64,000 nucleotides of DNA, from contig CABYJX010000002.1 of the NCBI GenBank assembly GCA_902519405.1, positions 26,695 to 90,694 on the forward strand, written 5' to 3'. Numbering within the stretch: position 1 is the stretch's first letter; the number at the start of each line of letters is the position of its first letter. Source of the stretch: an uncultured Gammaproteobacteria bacterium (GTDB lineage Bacteria > Pseudomonadota > Gammaproteobacteria > Pseudomonadales > Halieaceae). Shown here piece by piece: positions 29,170 to 38,720 of this stretch. The notes under the pieces were generated by a model that was given only the letters and a program-made list of their open reading frames with translations, was not told the origin of the DNA and ran no database searches. The translations under genes were made by a program, and so were the position numbers.

Positions 29170-29787
29170 GTGTCGGTGGTGAAACTAGATCAGGATAAAC
29201 AAAATGTCGAGCCTTTATGGGCCTCTATTGACAATTTTTATGATAAAGAACTGCTCAAAAAAGTTGGGGGTTGGTTATTAGATGAAGCATCATTAACCAG
29301 TAGATTAATTAACTTTTATGACCAGGTCTTTTCGGTAAAACCACTGAGTCAATCTTGGGATTTCCCTTTGGAGAGCGAAGCTGTCTTACTAAATTATTCC
29401 AATAGCGAAAAAGCCCTCATCCGTAAGGTGGTTCTTTGTCTCGACCAAGAACCAGTCGTTTTCGCCCGTAGCGTAATACCAAAAATTGCTATTAAGGGCT
29501 CACTTTCACACTTGAAAGACCTGGGAGATAAATCTCTCGGGGCGGTACTTTTTGATACCCCAGGGATTTTGCGTAGTTCCTTTGAGATTGCGCTTATCCC
29601 TGGAGAGAGTGCTTATCTACCTCAAGAATTTTTTCAGACTAGGTCTATTTGGGGACGAAGATCCTGCTTTTCTCTTTTTTCAGAAAAAATTATTGTATCT
29701 GAAGTTTTTCTAAATAGTTTTGAGCCCTGGCCGGTAAGTGCTATCGAATATGCAGGCGAAAGATCAAGCTCACCAACTATAGCGTAA
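29170..29787 (+). CDS. ubiC: Chorismate lyase
   Basis: Makes 4-hydroxybenzoate from chorismate, the first ubiquinone head-group step. The 205-residue protein has the family segment R-K-V-V-L-C-L-D-Q-E-P-V-V-F-A-R-S-V-I-P near residue 92, L-G-A-V-L-F-D near 120, and the C-terminal W-G-R-R-S-C-F near 164. These correspond to the product-binding loop and catalytic Glu/Arg regions of E. coli UbiC. GTG start; ubiA follows 34 bases later. Slightly longer than E. coli UbiC (165) because of an N-terminal extension. Confidence 0.9.
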   Translation: MSVVKLDQDKQNVEPLWASIDNFYDKELLKKVGGWLLDEASLTSRLINFYDQVFSVKPLSQSWDFPLESEAVLLNYSNSEKALIRKVVLCLDQEPVVFARSVIPKIAIKGSLSHLKDLGDKSLGAVLFDTPGILRSSFEIALIPGESAYLPQEFFQTRSIWGRRSCFSLFSEKIIVSEVFLNSFEPWPVSAIEYAGERSSSPTIA

Positions 29788-29821
29788 ACAATTAATAAAT
29801 ATTCTTTAGTAAGATTTTACG

Positions 29822-30694
29822 ATGAGTAATAAGAAAAAGATCGTTGCTTTAATTGCTCTGATTAGGCTTGATAAGCCGGTTGGGACACTATTGCTACTTT
29901 GGCCAACTCTATGGGCATTATGGATAGCTTCAGAGGGCTTGCCAGGAATAAAACTTTTGCTGATATTTACGTTAGGAACTTTTCTCATGCGATCTGCTGG
30001 CTGTATAGTTAATGATTTTGCAGATAGAAACGTAGATGGTTTTGTCAGGCGCACCGCCTCTCGGCCGTTAGTAATAGGTACTGTATCGAAAAGAGAAGCA
30101 TTTGGTCTCTTTTGCGCATTATTGTCCCTTTCTTTTTTGCTCGTACTTCAAACTAATCTACTAACGATAGGGCTGTCAGTGGTCGCGTTGGGTCTGGCAA
30201 GTACTTATCCCTTCCTTAAAAGATATACTAATCTCCCACAACTAGGCCTTGGTATTGCTTTTTCCTGGGGAATACCCATGGCTTTTGCGGCTGAAACATC
30301 GAACGTCCCGTTGGCCGCTTGGGTCCTTTTATTCGCAAATTTATTCTGGGTAGTAATCTACGACACTCAATATGCTATGGTTGATAGGGAAGATGATCTG
30401 CAAATTGGTATTAAGTCAACTGCGATACTATTTGGTGAAGCAGATAGGCATGTAATTGGTTTACTGCAACTAGTTTGCGTCTTTCTTTTCTACTGGGTTG
30501 CTCATCTCTTTAACCTAGGTCTAGTTTACCTATTTTCAATCTTTCTGGTGATACTGCTATTTGTCTACCACCTTTACTTAATCCGGCATCGTGCGCGAGG
30601 AAATTGCTTCAAAGCATTTAAAAACAATAACTGGGTAGGGGGTTGCATCTTGCTGGGTATTATTTTCGATTATGGACATCGCTATTCTTATTAA
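29822..30694 (+). CDS. ubiA: 4-hydroxybenzoate octaprenyltransferase
   Basis: Membrane prenyltransferase that attaches the polyprenyl tail to 4-hydroxybenzoate. The 290-residue protein has about eight to nine transmembrane helices. The two Asp-rich sites are present: N-D-F-A-D-R-N-V-D near residue 63 (with R-R-T-x-x-R-P-L) and Y-D-T-Q-Y-A-M-V-D-R-E-D-D near residue 180. It directly follows ubiC, giving the conserved ubiC-ubiA pair. The acyltransferase gene starts 11 bases downstream. Confidence 0.96.
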   Translation: MSNKKKIVALIALIRLDKPVGTLLLLWPTLWALWIASEGLPGIKLLLIFTLGTFLMRSAGCIVNDFADRNVDGFVRRTASRPLVIGTVSKREAFGLFCALLSLSFLLVLQTNLLTIGLSVVALGLASTYPFLKRYTNLPQLGLGIAFSWGIPMAFAAETSNVPLAAWVLLFANLFWVVIYDTQYAMVDREDDLQIGIKSTAILFGEADRHVIGLLQLVCVFLFYWVAHLFNLGLVYLFSIFLVILLFVYHLYLIRHRARGNCFKAFKNNNWVGGCILLGIIFDYGHRYSY

Positions 30695-30705
30695 GAAAAT
30701 ATTTT

Positions 30706-31845
30706 ATGCAAATTGAGGTCTTACAATCGTTATCGAATATTAGTGATCCAACATGGGATGCTTGGATTCCCAATAATTACCCTTTTTTATATAGCAAATT
30801 TTTAGTTGGCCTTGAAAGTACTGGTTGCACTACGGCTGATTCAGGATGGCAACCTTTTCATATTACAGTGCGGGACCAAGGTGTTCTGGTCGGATTTATG
30901 CCTTGTTATCTCAAAACTCACTCGTATGGCGAATACGTTTTCGATTGGTCTTGGGCCGATGCATGGCAGCGCTCAGGGTTATCCTATTATCCTAAATTAC
31001 TATCTGGCATTCCATTCACACCAGCGACCGGTCCACGCTTGCTTATAGCTGGTGATACAGACAGCTGCAAAGTATGGGCCGCTGTTGTCGAATGGATGAA
31101 AGGCTTCTGCGCATCTAAGAAGATAAGCTCGTGGCATATTTTATTTCCAAACGCCGGAGATTCTGAGCTCCTGACTAAACTGGACTGTCATCAGCGTATA
31201 GCAGTCCAGTTTCATTGGTTTAACGAGGGTTACCGTGACTTCCAGGATTATCTTTCTCATTTTGTAAGCCGCAAACGAAAAAACATAAAAAAAGAAAGGG
31301 CTAGTGTACAGAAGCAAGGGATCCATTTGGAGATGCTATCAGGGTCTGACATATTGCCAGAAAACTGGGCATCCTTTCATGATTTCTATCAAATGACATA
31401 CGCGAAAAGGAGTGGACACGGTGGTTATCTCTCTAGAGATTTCTTTTTATCTGTTCTGCCAAACATGAGCAACCAAGTTGTTATGTGTGTTGCTAAAAAA
31501 GATTCTCGAGCCGTTGCGGCTGCACTTTATTTCAAATCGTCTACTACTCTGTTCGGAAGATACTGGGGATGCATCGCGGAGTATGATTTCCTGCACTTTG
31601 AAGCTTGCTATTATCAAGGCATAGAATATTGCATTGAAAATGGTCTTTCAAAATTCGACCCTGGTGCTCAAGGCGAGCATAAAATACAGCGAGGCTTCAA
31701 GCCAATACAAACTTTCTCTAATCATTGGATCGATTCTTTGGAATTCTCCAATGCGGTAAGAGATTTCACTACTAAAGAGGCACTGCAAGTTGAGCAATAT
31801 CGTCTCCAAGCTACTGACCTTCTACCATTTCGCAAAAAACCCTAA
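30706..31845 (+). CDS. DUF482/GNAT-like N-acyltransferase
   Basis: The ATG at 30706 (M-Q-I-E-V-L) gives 379 residues and clears ubiA; the longer track start lies inside ubiA. The family (DUF482, peptidoglycan-recognition/FemAB-like acyltransferase) is recognised by W-x-P-F-H near residue 46, P-x-Y-L-K-x-H-S-Y-G-E-Y-V-F-D-W-x-W-A near 68 and P-F-T-P-A-T-G-P-R-L. R-K-R-K-N-I-K-K-E-R near residue 190 and F-D-P-G-A-Q-G-E-H-K-x-x-R-G-F near 330 are also present. Cytoplasmic, no signal peptide. Acyl donor and acceptor are unknown. It is probably co-transcribed with ubiCA. Confidence 0.85.
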   Translation: MQIEVLQSLSNISDPTWDAWIPNNYPFLYSKFLVGLESTGCTTADSGWQPFHITVRDQGVLVGFMPCYLKTHSYGEYVFDWSWADAWQRSGLSYYPKLLSGIPFTPATGPRLLIAGDTDSCKVWAAVVEWMKGFCASKKISSWHILFPNAGDSELLTKLDCHQRIAVQFHWFNEGYRDFQDYLSHFVSRKRKNIKKERASVQKQGIHLEMLSGSDILPENWASFHDFYQMTYAKRSGHGGYLSRDFFLSVLPNMSNQVVMCVAKKDSRAVAAALYFKSSTTLFGRYWGCIAEYDFLHFEACYYQGIEYCIENGLSKFDPGAQGEHKIQRGFKPIQTFSNHWIDSLEFSNAVRDFTTKEALQVEQYRLQATDLLPFRKKP

Positions 31846-31869
31846 AACTCTAGCGTCCAATTAAATTAA

Positions 31870-32460
31870 TTAAAGACCCCACACTAACAATTGATTGTTA
31901 GCAGGCATTTTGCAGTCTTCTATCAGATTGAGGCCAACATCTTGGGCCATTTTATCAACTGTTTCGAAATCACGAATCCCACGATTGGGGTTTTGAGTGC
32001 GCAACCAGTTATCAAAAGCAATGTTACTTTCAGAAGTATATTGGCCGTTGTATTTGAAGGGTCCATAAATGGCAACTCTAAATCCCGAAGCTGCATTTGG
32101 CGCTATATTTGAAAATAATGCTTTTATCCCCGATACCGGAATAATATGCAAAGTATTAGCTGTAAAAATCGCATCAAACTGTATCTGCGACCACGACTCA
32201 AAGATGTCAAGAGATGACGGGGAACGCAAATTATTACGCGCACTAAATTTACAATTATCTCGCAGCAGGCCTAGCCTCTCGCTTACTTCAGTGGGCTGCC
32301 AAACTAGCCAATCGAGCTGGTCGGCAAAATATGTAGCATGCTGCCCAGTTCCGGATCCCACTTCCAGTACGAGACTGACATTTAAAAAATGTTTCTTGAG
32401 TACACCAAGAATTGGATTTTTATTATTTTCACAAGCTTGCGAAAATTCTTTTATCTCCAT
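31870..32460 (-). CDS. DUF938 SAM-dependent methyltransferase
   Basis: A 196-residue class I methyltransferase-like protein. It has the SAM motif V-L-E-V-G-S-G-T-G-Q-H-A near residue 31, W-Q-P-T-E-V near 52, and F-T-A-N-T-L-H-I near 96, all typical of DUF938. The C-terminal P-A-N-N-x-L-L-V-W matches the usual family ending. The substrate is not known. It is convergent with the acyltransferase gene and sits 25 bases downstream of yaaA on the same strand. Confidence 0.88.
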   Translation of the reverse strand: MEIKEFSQACENNKNPILGVLKKHFLNVSLVLEVGSGTGQHATYFADQLDWLVWQPTEVSERLGLLRDNCKFSARNNLRSPSSLDIFESWSQIQFDAIFTANTLHIIPVSGIKALFSNIAPNAASGFRVAIYGPFKYNGQYTSESNIAFDNWLRTQNPNRGIRDFETVDKMAQDVGLNLIEDCKMPANNQLLVWGL

Positions 32461-32485
32461 ATCAACCTACAAAAACTTATTACTA

Positions 32486-33265
32486 TCACGCAGGTTGCTT
32501 ATCTCTTAAAAAATATATCTCCGTGTCGCTGGATTCCGAAGCGCTATATCGATAGCCATCCTCGGAGAAGTTTGTAAGCTTTTTCGAGTCCCTAATTTTT
32601 TTATTTGCAATATATCGCGCCATCTGACCGCGAGCTTTTTTTGCGAAAAAGCTTATGATCTTGTAAGAGTCCCCTCGCAAATCTTTAAAGATCGGTGTTA
32701 CTACGTCCGCTTCTAATAAAGATTGACTGACTGACTTAAAGTATTCATTAGAAGCCAAGTTCACCAAAGTCGCAGATCCGGAAGCTTTCAGTGAAGCGTT
32801 TAAGCTGTTAGTGATTCTATCTCCCCAAAATTCGTACAAGTCCTTGCCTTTTATATTAGATAACTTTAATCCCATTTCTAGTCGATAAGGCTGCATCAGG
32901 TCAAGTGGTCTAAGAACGCCATACAGTCCTGATAAAATTCTAAGGTGTTCTTGCGCAAATTCTATGCTGTCGGGAGTAAGTTGGTCAGCTGCCAGGCCGC
33001 TGTAGACGTCTCCCTTAAATGCAAAAATTGCCTGTTTCGCTTTCGGAACAGTAAATGGGCGCTCCCATGTTTGGAATCTTTGAAAATTGAGCTCGGCGAT
33101 TTTTTCACTTACACCCATTATGGACGCTATATCAGGCTTCGAAAGGGCCCTGACACCCTCAATAAGATCGGCTGCAGCATCAAGAAGCTCAGGTTGAGTA
33201 TAGCCGAAACCAACTACCTGGTTATCAAAATTCAGTGTCTTAGCAGGTGATATTACTGTCAACAT
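32486..33265 (-). CDS. yaaA: Peroxide stress protein YaaA
   Basis: A 259-residue UPF0246 protein that starts M-L-T-V-I-S-P-A-K-T-L, the family signature. Other features are F-x-G-D-V-Y-x-G-L near residue 88, L-S-G-L-Y-G-V-L-R-P-L-D-L-M-Q-P-Y-R-L-E-M-G and F-W-G-D-R-I. In E. coli, YaaA lowers free iron during peroxide stress and has a DNA-binding fold; the details are not settled. It lies upstream of the DUF938 gene and is divergent from the TRAP permease genes. Confidence 0.93.
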   Translation of the reverse strand: MLTVISPAKTLNFDNQVVGFGYTQPELLDAAADLIEGVRALSKPDIASIMGVSEKIAELNFQRFQTWERPFTVPKAKQAIFAFKGDVYSGLAADQLTPDSIEFAQEHLRILSGLYGVLRPLDLMQPYRLEMGLKLSNIKGKDLYEFWGDRITNSLNASLKASGSATLVNLASNEYFKSVSQSLLEADVVTPIFKDLRGDSYKIISFFAKKARGQMARYIANKKIRDSKKLTNFSEDGYRYSASESSDTEIYFLRDKQPA

Positions 33266-33359
33266 ATTTAGTATCCTAATTTTAGCAACGCGTAGCGCAA
33301 GTTCAGCAAAGGAAAGTTATAATACCCTCAAGCTTCGCTATCCAAAAGTATTAAAAGTT

Positions 33360-33878
33360 ATGTTTCTCATTTCAAAAGTAATTTCAACGATCGAAAATAT
33401 GACAGAGTTTATTGGCAAGTGGGTATCATGGGCAGCCATTGGGATGGCCTTGCTAACAGGGATCGTTGTTTTTCTTCGTTATGGATTGAATTTAGGATCT
33501 ATCTTTGCGCAGGAAGCGGTAACCTACTTGCATGGCAGCTTATTTATGTTTGGCGCGGCTTATACCTTGAAATCAGGTAAGCATGTACGTGTGGATGTTT
33601 TTTATCGGAGATGCGGCGTTCAGACTAGAGCGTGGATTGACGCAATTGGAAACATAGTCTTCCTTATCCCGTTTTGTGTTTTTATTTTTGTCGTCACATG
33701 GGATTATGTCGCCCAATCCTGGTCGATGAAAGAGATATCAGCAGACCCCGGCGGGATTCCAGCTGTGTATTTATTAAAGTCACTTTTGCCAATTATGGCT
33801 ATAACCCTACTTCTGCAGGGGCTTGCGGAAACGCTGCGCTCAGTTTGCGAAATATTGCTGGAGGATACTTATAAATAA
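33360..33878 (+). CDS. TRAP transporter small permease (DctQ type)
   Basis: A 172-residue protein with four transmembrane helices and the DctQ features R-Y-G-L-N-L-G-S-I-F-A-Q-E-A near residue 34 and H-V-R-V-D-V-F-Y near 76. It forms the membrane complex with the large permease, whose ATG overlaps its TAA stop at 33878. A TATAAT at 33318-33323, about 40 bases upstream of the start, could serve this unit. This is the binding-protein-dependent, ion-driven TRAP class. Confidence 0.92.
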   Translation: MFLISKVISTIENMTEFIGKWVSWAAIGMALLTGIVVFLRYGLNLGSIFAQEAVTYLHGSLFMFGAAYTLKSGKHVRVDVFYRRCGVQTRAWIDAIGNIVFLIPFCVFIFVVTWDYVAQSWSMKEISADPGGIPAVYLLKSLLPIMAITLLLQGLAETLRSVCEILLEDTYK

Positions 33879-35242
33879 TGGAGGGATTTGTCGCCATCTG
33901 GATGTTCTTCGCACTGTGCTTTTTAGTGCTTCTTGGTTATCCGGTAGCTTTAACCCTAGCTGGTACAGCGCTCGCATTTGCTGCCGGAGGAATTATTACA
34001 GAGACATTTGATTCTTCCTACTTAGCTGCATTCCCTGGAAGACTATATGGAACTATCACTAACGTAACACTAGTAGCAGTACCTTTGTTTATTTTAATGG
34101 GAATAACGCTAGAAAAATCACGAATTGCAGAAGAATTGCTAGAGAACATGGCGAGTGCCTTTGGCTCTGTAAGGGGAGGCCTCGGAATCTCTATAGTCTT
34201 AGTTGGAATGCTATTAGCAGCAAGTACAGGAATAGTTGGTGCTACAGTTGTTACTATGGGGCTGCTCTCTTTGCCAACTATGCTTAGAAACGGCTATTCC
34301 ACGCCTATCGCGGCGGGAACTATTTGTGCTACTGGGACATTGGGACAAATAATCCCTCCGTCTATCGCCCTTGTTTTATTGGGAGATATTATTTCGAGCG
34401 CATATCAGCAGGCTCAGCTTGTGACAGATTCTAAAAATATTCAAACGGTATCGGTCGGTGATTTGTTTATAGGTGCTTTGATGCCCGGGCTATTACTTGT
34501 CTTTCTTTATTTGATTTACATTTTGTTAACGGCCCAATTAAATCCAAATAGCATGCCTCCAGCACGTTCCCAAGAATTTAAATTTAAGACTTTATTATCT
34601 GGCTTACTGCCGCCGATAAGCCTCATGTTGGTTGTATTGGGATCTATAATCGCTGGCGCGGCAACACCCACTGAGGCTGCAGGAGTAGGAGCGATCGGTG
34701 CGCTACTTCTGGCATGGTCGAGAAACAAAATAGATCTATCTAAACTCCATGGTATTGCCAAAAACACAATGGAAACTACCAGCATGGTATTTATGATTTT
34801 GATTGGTGCTGCGCTTTTCTCACTTGTCTTCAGAGGATTTGGAGGCGAAGGCCTCATCCATAACTTCTTATCTAATCTAAGTGGAGGGGTAATGGAGGCG
34901 ACCCTAATTGTCATGGTAGTTATTTTTCTTTTAGGTTTTATTCTGGATTTTATAGAAATTACTTTTCTGGTTGTCCCAATAGTGGGGCCAATACTACTAA
35001 CAATGGGTTTAGATCCGATTTGGTTAGGTATTATGATAGCTATTAATTTACAAACTTCATTTTTAACACCACCTTTCGGATTTGCACTTTTTTATCTTCG
35101 TGGGGTAGCTCCTGAAACAATAAGAACGATCGATATGTATAAAGGCGTCATTCCATTTATTATCATACAGGTGGGTGTGCTAGCCGCGCTGTGGATATGG
35201 CCATCAATTGCCACCTGGCTACCTAATCGACTGAATCCTTAG
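33878..35242 (+). CDS. TRAP transporter large permease (DctM type)
   Basis: A 454-residue ion-coupled permease with about 11-12 transmembrane helices. It shows the DctM features V-P-L-F-I-L-M-G near residue 69 and G-A-T-V-V-T-M-G-L-L-S-L-P-T-M-L near 122. C-A-T-G-T-L-G-Q-I-I-P-P-S-I near 148 and L-Q-T-S-F-L-T-P-P-F-G-F-A-L-F-Y-L near 390 are also present. It overlaps dctQ by one base. The 3' end overlaps that of the convergent binding-protein gene by 20 bases. Confidence 0.95.
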   Translation: MEGFVAIWMFFALCFLVLLGYPVALTLAGTALAFAAGGIITETFDSSYLAAFPGRLYGTITNVTLVAVPLFILMGITLEKSRIAEELLENMASAFGSVRGGLGISIVLVGMLLAASTGIVGATVVTMGLLSLPTMLRNGYSTPIAAGTICATGTLGQIIPPSIALVLLGDIISSAYQQAQLVTDSKNIQTVSVGDLFIGALMPGLLLVFLYLIYILLTAQLNPNSMPPARSQEFKFKTLLSGLLPPISLMLVVLGSIIAGAATPTEAAGVGAIGALLLAWSRNKIDLSKLHGIAKNTMETTSMVFMILIGAALFSLVFRGFGGEGLIHNFLSNLSGGVMEATLIVMVVIFLLGFILDFIEITFLVVPIVGPILLTMGLDPIWLGIMIAINLQTSFLTPPFGFALFYLRGVAPETIRTIDMYKGVIPFIIIQVGVLAALWIWPSIATWLPNRLNP

Positions 35243-36410
35243 CTTTGTTTTTTGAAGCCTCTATAACCTTGTCTCGGGAATTAATATAAGCTTGCTCGGA
35301 AATATGGTGGTACTGCCTAACGCCATCGTAGAAATCTGAGAAAGATCTGTAAACTCTAGCTGCCACAGGATCCTTCTCTATTAAGTCTTGCATTACTTGC
35401 TGGCTCGCCGTATACAGTGCTAAAAGAACATCATCTGGCAATTTGCGAACTTGAACACCATGATTTTCCACAAGGTTCACCAAAGCGTCGTTATTCCGAG
35501 CTGTAAACTCGTCAAGCATATCCTGGTTGGCTGCCCTTGCGGCATATTTGACGATAGCCCTCAATTCAGGTGTTAACTTCTCTAGCGCTTCTTTATTGAC
35601 GATAAATTCCAACATCGCGCCAGGCTCATGCCATCCCGGATAATAATAATATTTCGCTATTTCATGCAGACCAAGCGCTAAATCGTTATAGGGGCCAACC
35701 CATTCGGTCGCATCTATAACCCCAGTTTGTAAGGAGGTATAAAGCTCCCCCCCAGCAATTTGTACGGTTGTTCCTCCAATGGCGGTAAATACCTCCCCTG
35801 CCATTCCTGGAATCCGCATTTTAAGCCCCTTGACGTCCTCCACAGAATTTATTTCGCGATTAAACCACCCCGCCATCTGCACACCAGTACTTCCGCCCGC
35901 TAGAGGGATCAAGTTGAAGGGAGCATAAATCTCCTCCCAAATCTCTAAGCCGCCACCATAATGAAACCACGCGTTCATCTCTTGCGCGGTCATGCCGAAA
36001 GGAATAGCTGTAAAAAAAACAGATGACGGGATTTTACCTTTCCAATAATAAGAAGCTCCATGACCCACTTCCGCTACACCCAATGAAACCGCCTCAAAAA
36101 CATCTAAAGGTGGCACAATTTCCCCTGCGCCATAGACACGAGCCGAAAGCCTTCCACCACTCATTTCACCAAGGTAGCGAGCGAAGGTTTCTGGTCCTTG
36201 TCCCAAACCGGGCAAGTTTTTCGGCCAAGTCGTTATAATCTTCCATTGAGGGCCAGCTTTGCGCTCACTATCACCTTGATAAGATATCTCGGAAGAAGTG
36301 ATGGCTTTTTCACGAGCCCAAAAACCGACTACTAGGACTAAGATTAAGACTAGGAGCAAGATTACTAAAGACTGTTTCTGACTTTTTGAAAATGTCGACA
36401 TCGTTAACAC
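35223..36410 (-). CDS. TRAP transporter substrate-binding protein (DctP, TakP-like)
   Basis: A 395-residue periplasmic binding protein with an N-terminal hydrophobic segment (residues about 14-31) that may stay as a membrane anchor. The mature part starts near W-K-I-I-T-T-W-P-K-N-L-P-G-L-G. It contains M-R-I-P-G-M-A-G-E-V and E-W-V-G-P-Y-N-D-L-A-L-G, close to the cation- and carboxylate-binding region of the 2-oxoacid binder TakP. Substrate is therefore inferred to be a 2-oxo or hydroxy acid. It is encoded convergently with the permease genes, an uncommon arrangement. Confidence 0.92.
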   Translation of the reverse strand: MLTMSTFSKSQKQSLVILLLVLILVLVVGFWAREKAITSSEISYQGDSERKAGPQWKIITTWPKNLPGLGQGPETFARYLGEMSGGRLSARVYGAGEIVPPLDVFEAVSLGVAEVGHGASYYWKGKIPSSVFFTAIPFGMTAQEMNAWFHYGGGLEIWEEIYAPFNLIPLAGGSTGVQMAGWFNREINSVEDVKGLKMRIPGMAGEVFTAIGGTTVQIAGGELYTSLQTGVIDATEWVGPYNDLALGLHEIAKYYYYPGWHEPGAMLEFIVNKEALEKLTPELRAIVKYAARAANQDMLDEFTARNNDALVNLVENHGVQVRKLPDDVLLALYTASQQVMQDLIEKDPVAARVYRSFSDFYDGVRQYHHISEQAYINSRDKVIEASKNKAKDSVD

Positions 36411-36422
36411 TCGCTAGCTTGA

Positions 36423-38570
36423 TTAAACAATTTGGAGATTCGCATACTGGAGTACAAGCCACTTACTGCCTTCTATGTCAAAATTGACTTCAACCCTTGC
36501 ATTATCGCCACGGCCCTCAAAGTTCAATACCACGCCTTCTCCAAATATCTGGTGATACACTCTCTGACCCAAGTCGAAGTTAGTATCTGGAATACTTGCT
36601 TGGGGAAATTTATTATATTTAACTCCAGATTTAGTCACACGCACTTCACACAACAGTTCCGGAGGTATTTCTCGAATAAATCGCGATGGTGTATTAAATG
36701 ATTCGCTACCGTGAAGGCGTCTCGTCTCAGCGTACGTAATTATTAAGTTTTTCATGGCCCGTGTAATCCCGACGTAACAAAGCCTTCGCTCTTCTTCAAG
36801 CCTCCCAGGCTCATCTAGCGACATACGGTGTGGAAAAAGATTTTCCTCCATACCTGCCAAAATGACTAACGGGAATTCTAATCCCTTAGCAGAATGAAGC
36901 GTCATTAGCTGAACGCTATCCTCATAATCATCTGCCTGACTATCGCCTGCCTCTAATGCTGCAGCGTCAACAAATTGCTGTAAAGGCGATATCCCTCCAA
37001 CCTCTGGGGAGAATTCTCGCGCGGCGCTAACAAGTTCTTCAAGGTTTTCCACGCGAGCTTGCCCTTTCTCTCCAGCCTCCTTCTCATGATACGCGATTAG
37101 TCCAGAGAGTTTGATAGTGCGGTCTGCTAATTCCTCCAAAGCAAGCGAACTTACCTCGGAGTCAATTTCGTCAATCAAGTTTTTGAACCCAGCTATTGCA
37201 GTCAATGATCTTGTTGCCAGAGCACTGTGGTCAGAGGCAAGTGTAATCGCTTCCCAAAGAGTTGTATTGTATTGACGCGCTAAGTCACGAAGCACTTCTA
37301 TAGTTTTATTTCCAATGCCTCTGGCCGGGGTATTAATGATACGTTCAAAAGCCGCATCATCGGCTCGATTCACCACTAATCTCATGTAAGCCAGGGCATT
37401 CCTAATTTCCATACGCTCATAAAATCGTTGGCCACCATAAATCCTATAAGGAATACTTTCACCAATAAATGCATCTTCTAAGACTCTGGATTGTGCATTA
37501 GATCTATATAAAATACCGATCGAGGATCTTTCCTGCCCCTCAAGGATCCAGCCTTGCACCTGTTCTACAATGTATCGAGCTTCATCCTGTTCATTAAATC
37601 CTGCGAAGAGTGTGATTTCTTGTCCTTCATCCCCAGAAGTCCAAAGGTTTTTCCCTAATCGACCTTTATTAACATCAATTACGGCATTTGCGGCTCGCAG
37701 TATAGTTTGGGTTGATCGATAATTTTGTTCTAAGCGCACAACTTCGGTCCCTGGGAATTCTTCTGAGAAACTTTGAATATTTTGTATTTTAGCGCCGCGC
37801 CATCCATAAATGGATTGGTCATCGTCTCCAACTGCTATCACTGGAACATTGGATCCTGATAATATTTTTAACCACAAATATTGAATAGTATTGGTATCTT
37901 GAAATTCGTCTACCAATATCTGATCAAAGCGCTCCTGATAGTGGCCTAGCAACTCTGGTCTGTTCAAAAATAGTTCATATGCTGCAAGAAGAAGTTCAGC
38001 AAAATCTACGAGGCTCCCTCTACTACAGACTTGCTCATACTCCTGGTAGATCTTAGTCATCGTTTTAACATATAGGTCACCCAAAGGAGCCGTGACATCC
38101 GCTGCTCGCAGACCCTCGTCCTTTTGACTATTAATGAACCACTGCGCTTGTTTAGGCGGCCACCTTGATTCATCAAGATCCAAGCCACGAATCACTCGTT
38201 TTACCAAGCGAAGCTGATCATCACTATCAAGGATTTGAAAATTCTCGACTAACCCAGCCTCTCGCCAATGATATTTAAGCAACCGGTGTGCGAGGCCATG
38301 AAAGGTGCCCACCCACATCCCGTGAGACGGTATCTGCAGCATTTCCTCAATACGAGTGCGCATCTCTCTCGCCGCCTTATTTGTAAAAGTTACTGCGAGA
38401 ATACTGTGAGCAGAAATATTTTTAGCACGTATAAGCCAAGCTATTCGATGAACTAGAACCCGAGTCTTTCCACTTCCAGCCCCGGCAAGCACGAGCATAC
38501 TAGGGTTCTCCGAAGCAACTGCATTGCGTTGAACGTCATTTAGCGGCGATAAAATTTCTGATACATCCAT
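36423..38570 (-). CDS. uvrD: DNA helicase II (UvrD)
   Basis: A 715-residue SF1A 3'-5' helicase for nucleotide excision and mismatch repair. The opening L-N-x-x-Q-R-x-A-V and Walker A A-G-A-G-S-G-K-T are near residue 30, D-E-F-Q-D-T-N near 220, and G-D-D-D-Q-S-I-Y-G-W-R-G-A near 245. T-L-H-S-A-K-G-L-E-F and V-G-I-T-R-A are in the C-terminal half. The end (F-G-E-G-V-V-L-N-F-E-G) is the UvrD C-terminal Tudor-like tail, so UvrD is preferred over Rep. No clear SOS box was seen upstream. Confidence 0.95.
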   Translation of the reverse strand: MDVSEILSPLNDVQRNAVASENPSMLVLAGAGSGKTRVLVHRIAWLIRAKNISAHSILAVTFTNKAAREMRTRIEEMLQIPSHGMWVGTFHGLAHRLLKYHWREAGLVENFQILDSDDQLRLVKRVIRGLDLDESRWPPKQAQWFINSQKDEGLRAADVTAPLGDLYVKTMTKIYQEYEQVCSRGSLVDFAELLLAAYELFLNRPELLGHYQERFDQILVDEFQDTNTIQYLWLKILSGSNVPVIAVGDDDQSIYGWRGAKIQNIQSFSEEFPGTEVVRLEQNYRSTQTILRAANAVIDVNKGRLGKNLWTSGDEGQEITLFAGFNEQDEARYIVEQVQGWILEGQERSSIGILYRSNAQSRVLEDAFIGESIPYRIYGGQRFYERMEIRNALAYMRLVVNRADDAAFERIINTPARGIGNKTIEVLRDLARQYNTTLWEAITLASDHSALATRSLTAIAGFKNLIDEIDSEVSSLALEELADRTIKLSGLIAYHEKEAGEKGQARVENLEELVSAAREFSPEVGGISPLQQFVDAAALEAGDSQADDYEDSVQLMTLHSAKGLEFPLVILAGMEENLFPHRMSLDEPGRLEEERRLCYVGITRAMKNLIITYAETRRLHGSESFNTPSRFIREIPPELLCEVRVTKSGVKYNKFPQASIPDTNFDLGQRVYHQIFGEGVVLNFEGRGDNARVEVNFDIEGSKWLVLQYANLQIV

Positions 38571-38720
38571 TGCTGTAGTTTACCTAAAATGTGTAAATCC
38601 CTCACTTAAGTGGAACAAAACATCAAAAAAAGTTTTTGGTTAATTGGACCTTGGCAGATCTCGTTTAGCTTGTTACTGTGTGTTAGTGAGCAGTAATTTT
38701 TACTCCAAGAGGGGGAGAAA

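Noticed and set aside
38571-38720. Possible LexA box upstream of uvrD
   Set aside because: No CTG-N10-CAG with correct spacing; a CTG/CAG pair seen has 12 bases between and lies on the side of the secreted protein gene.
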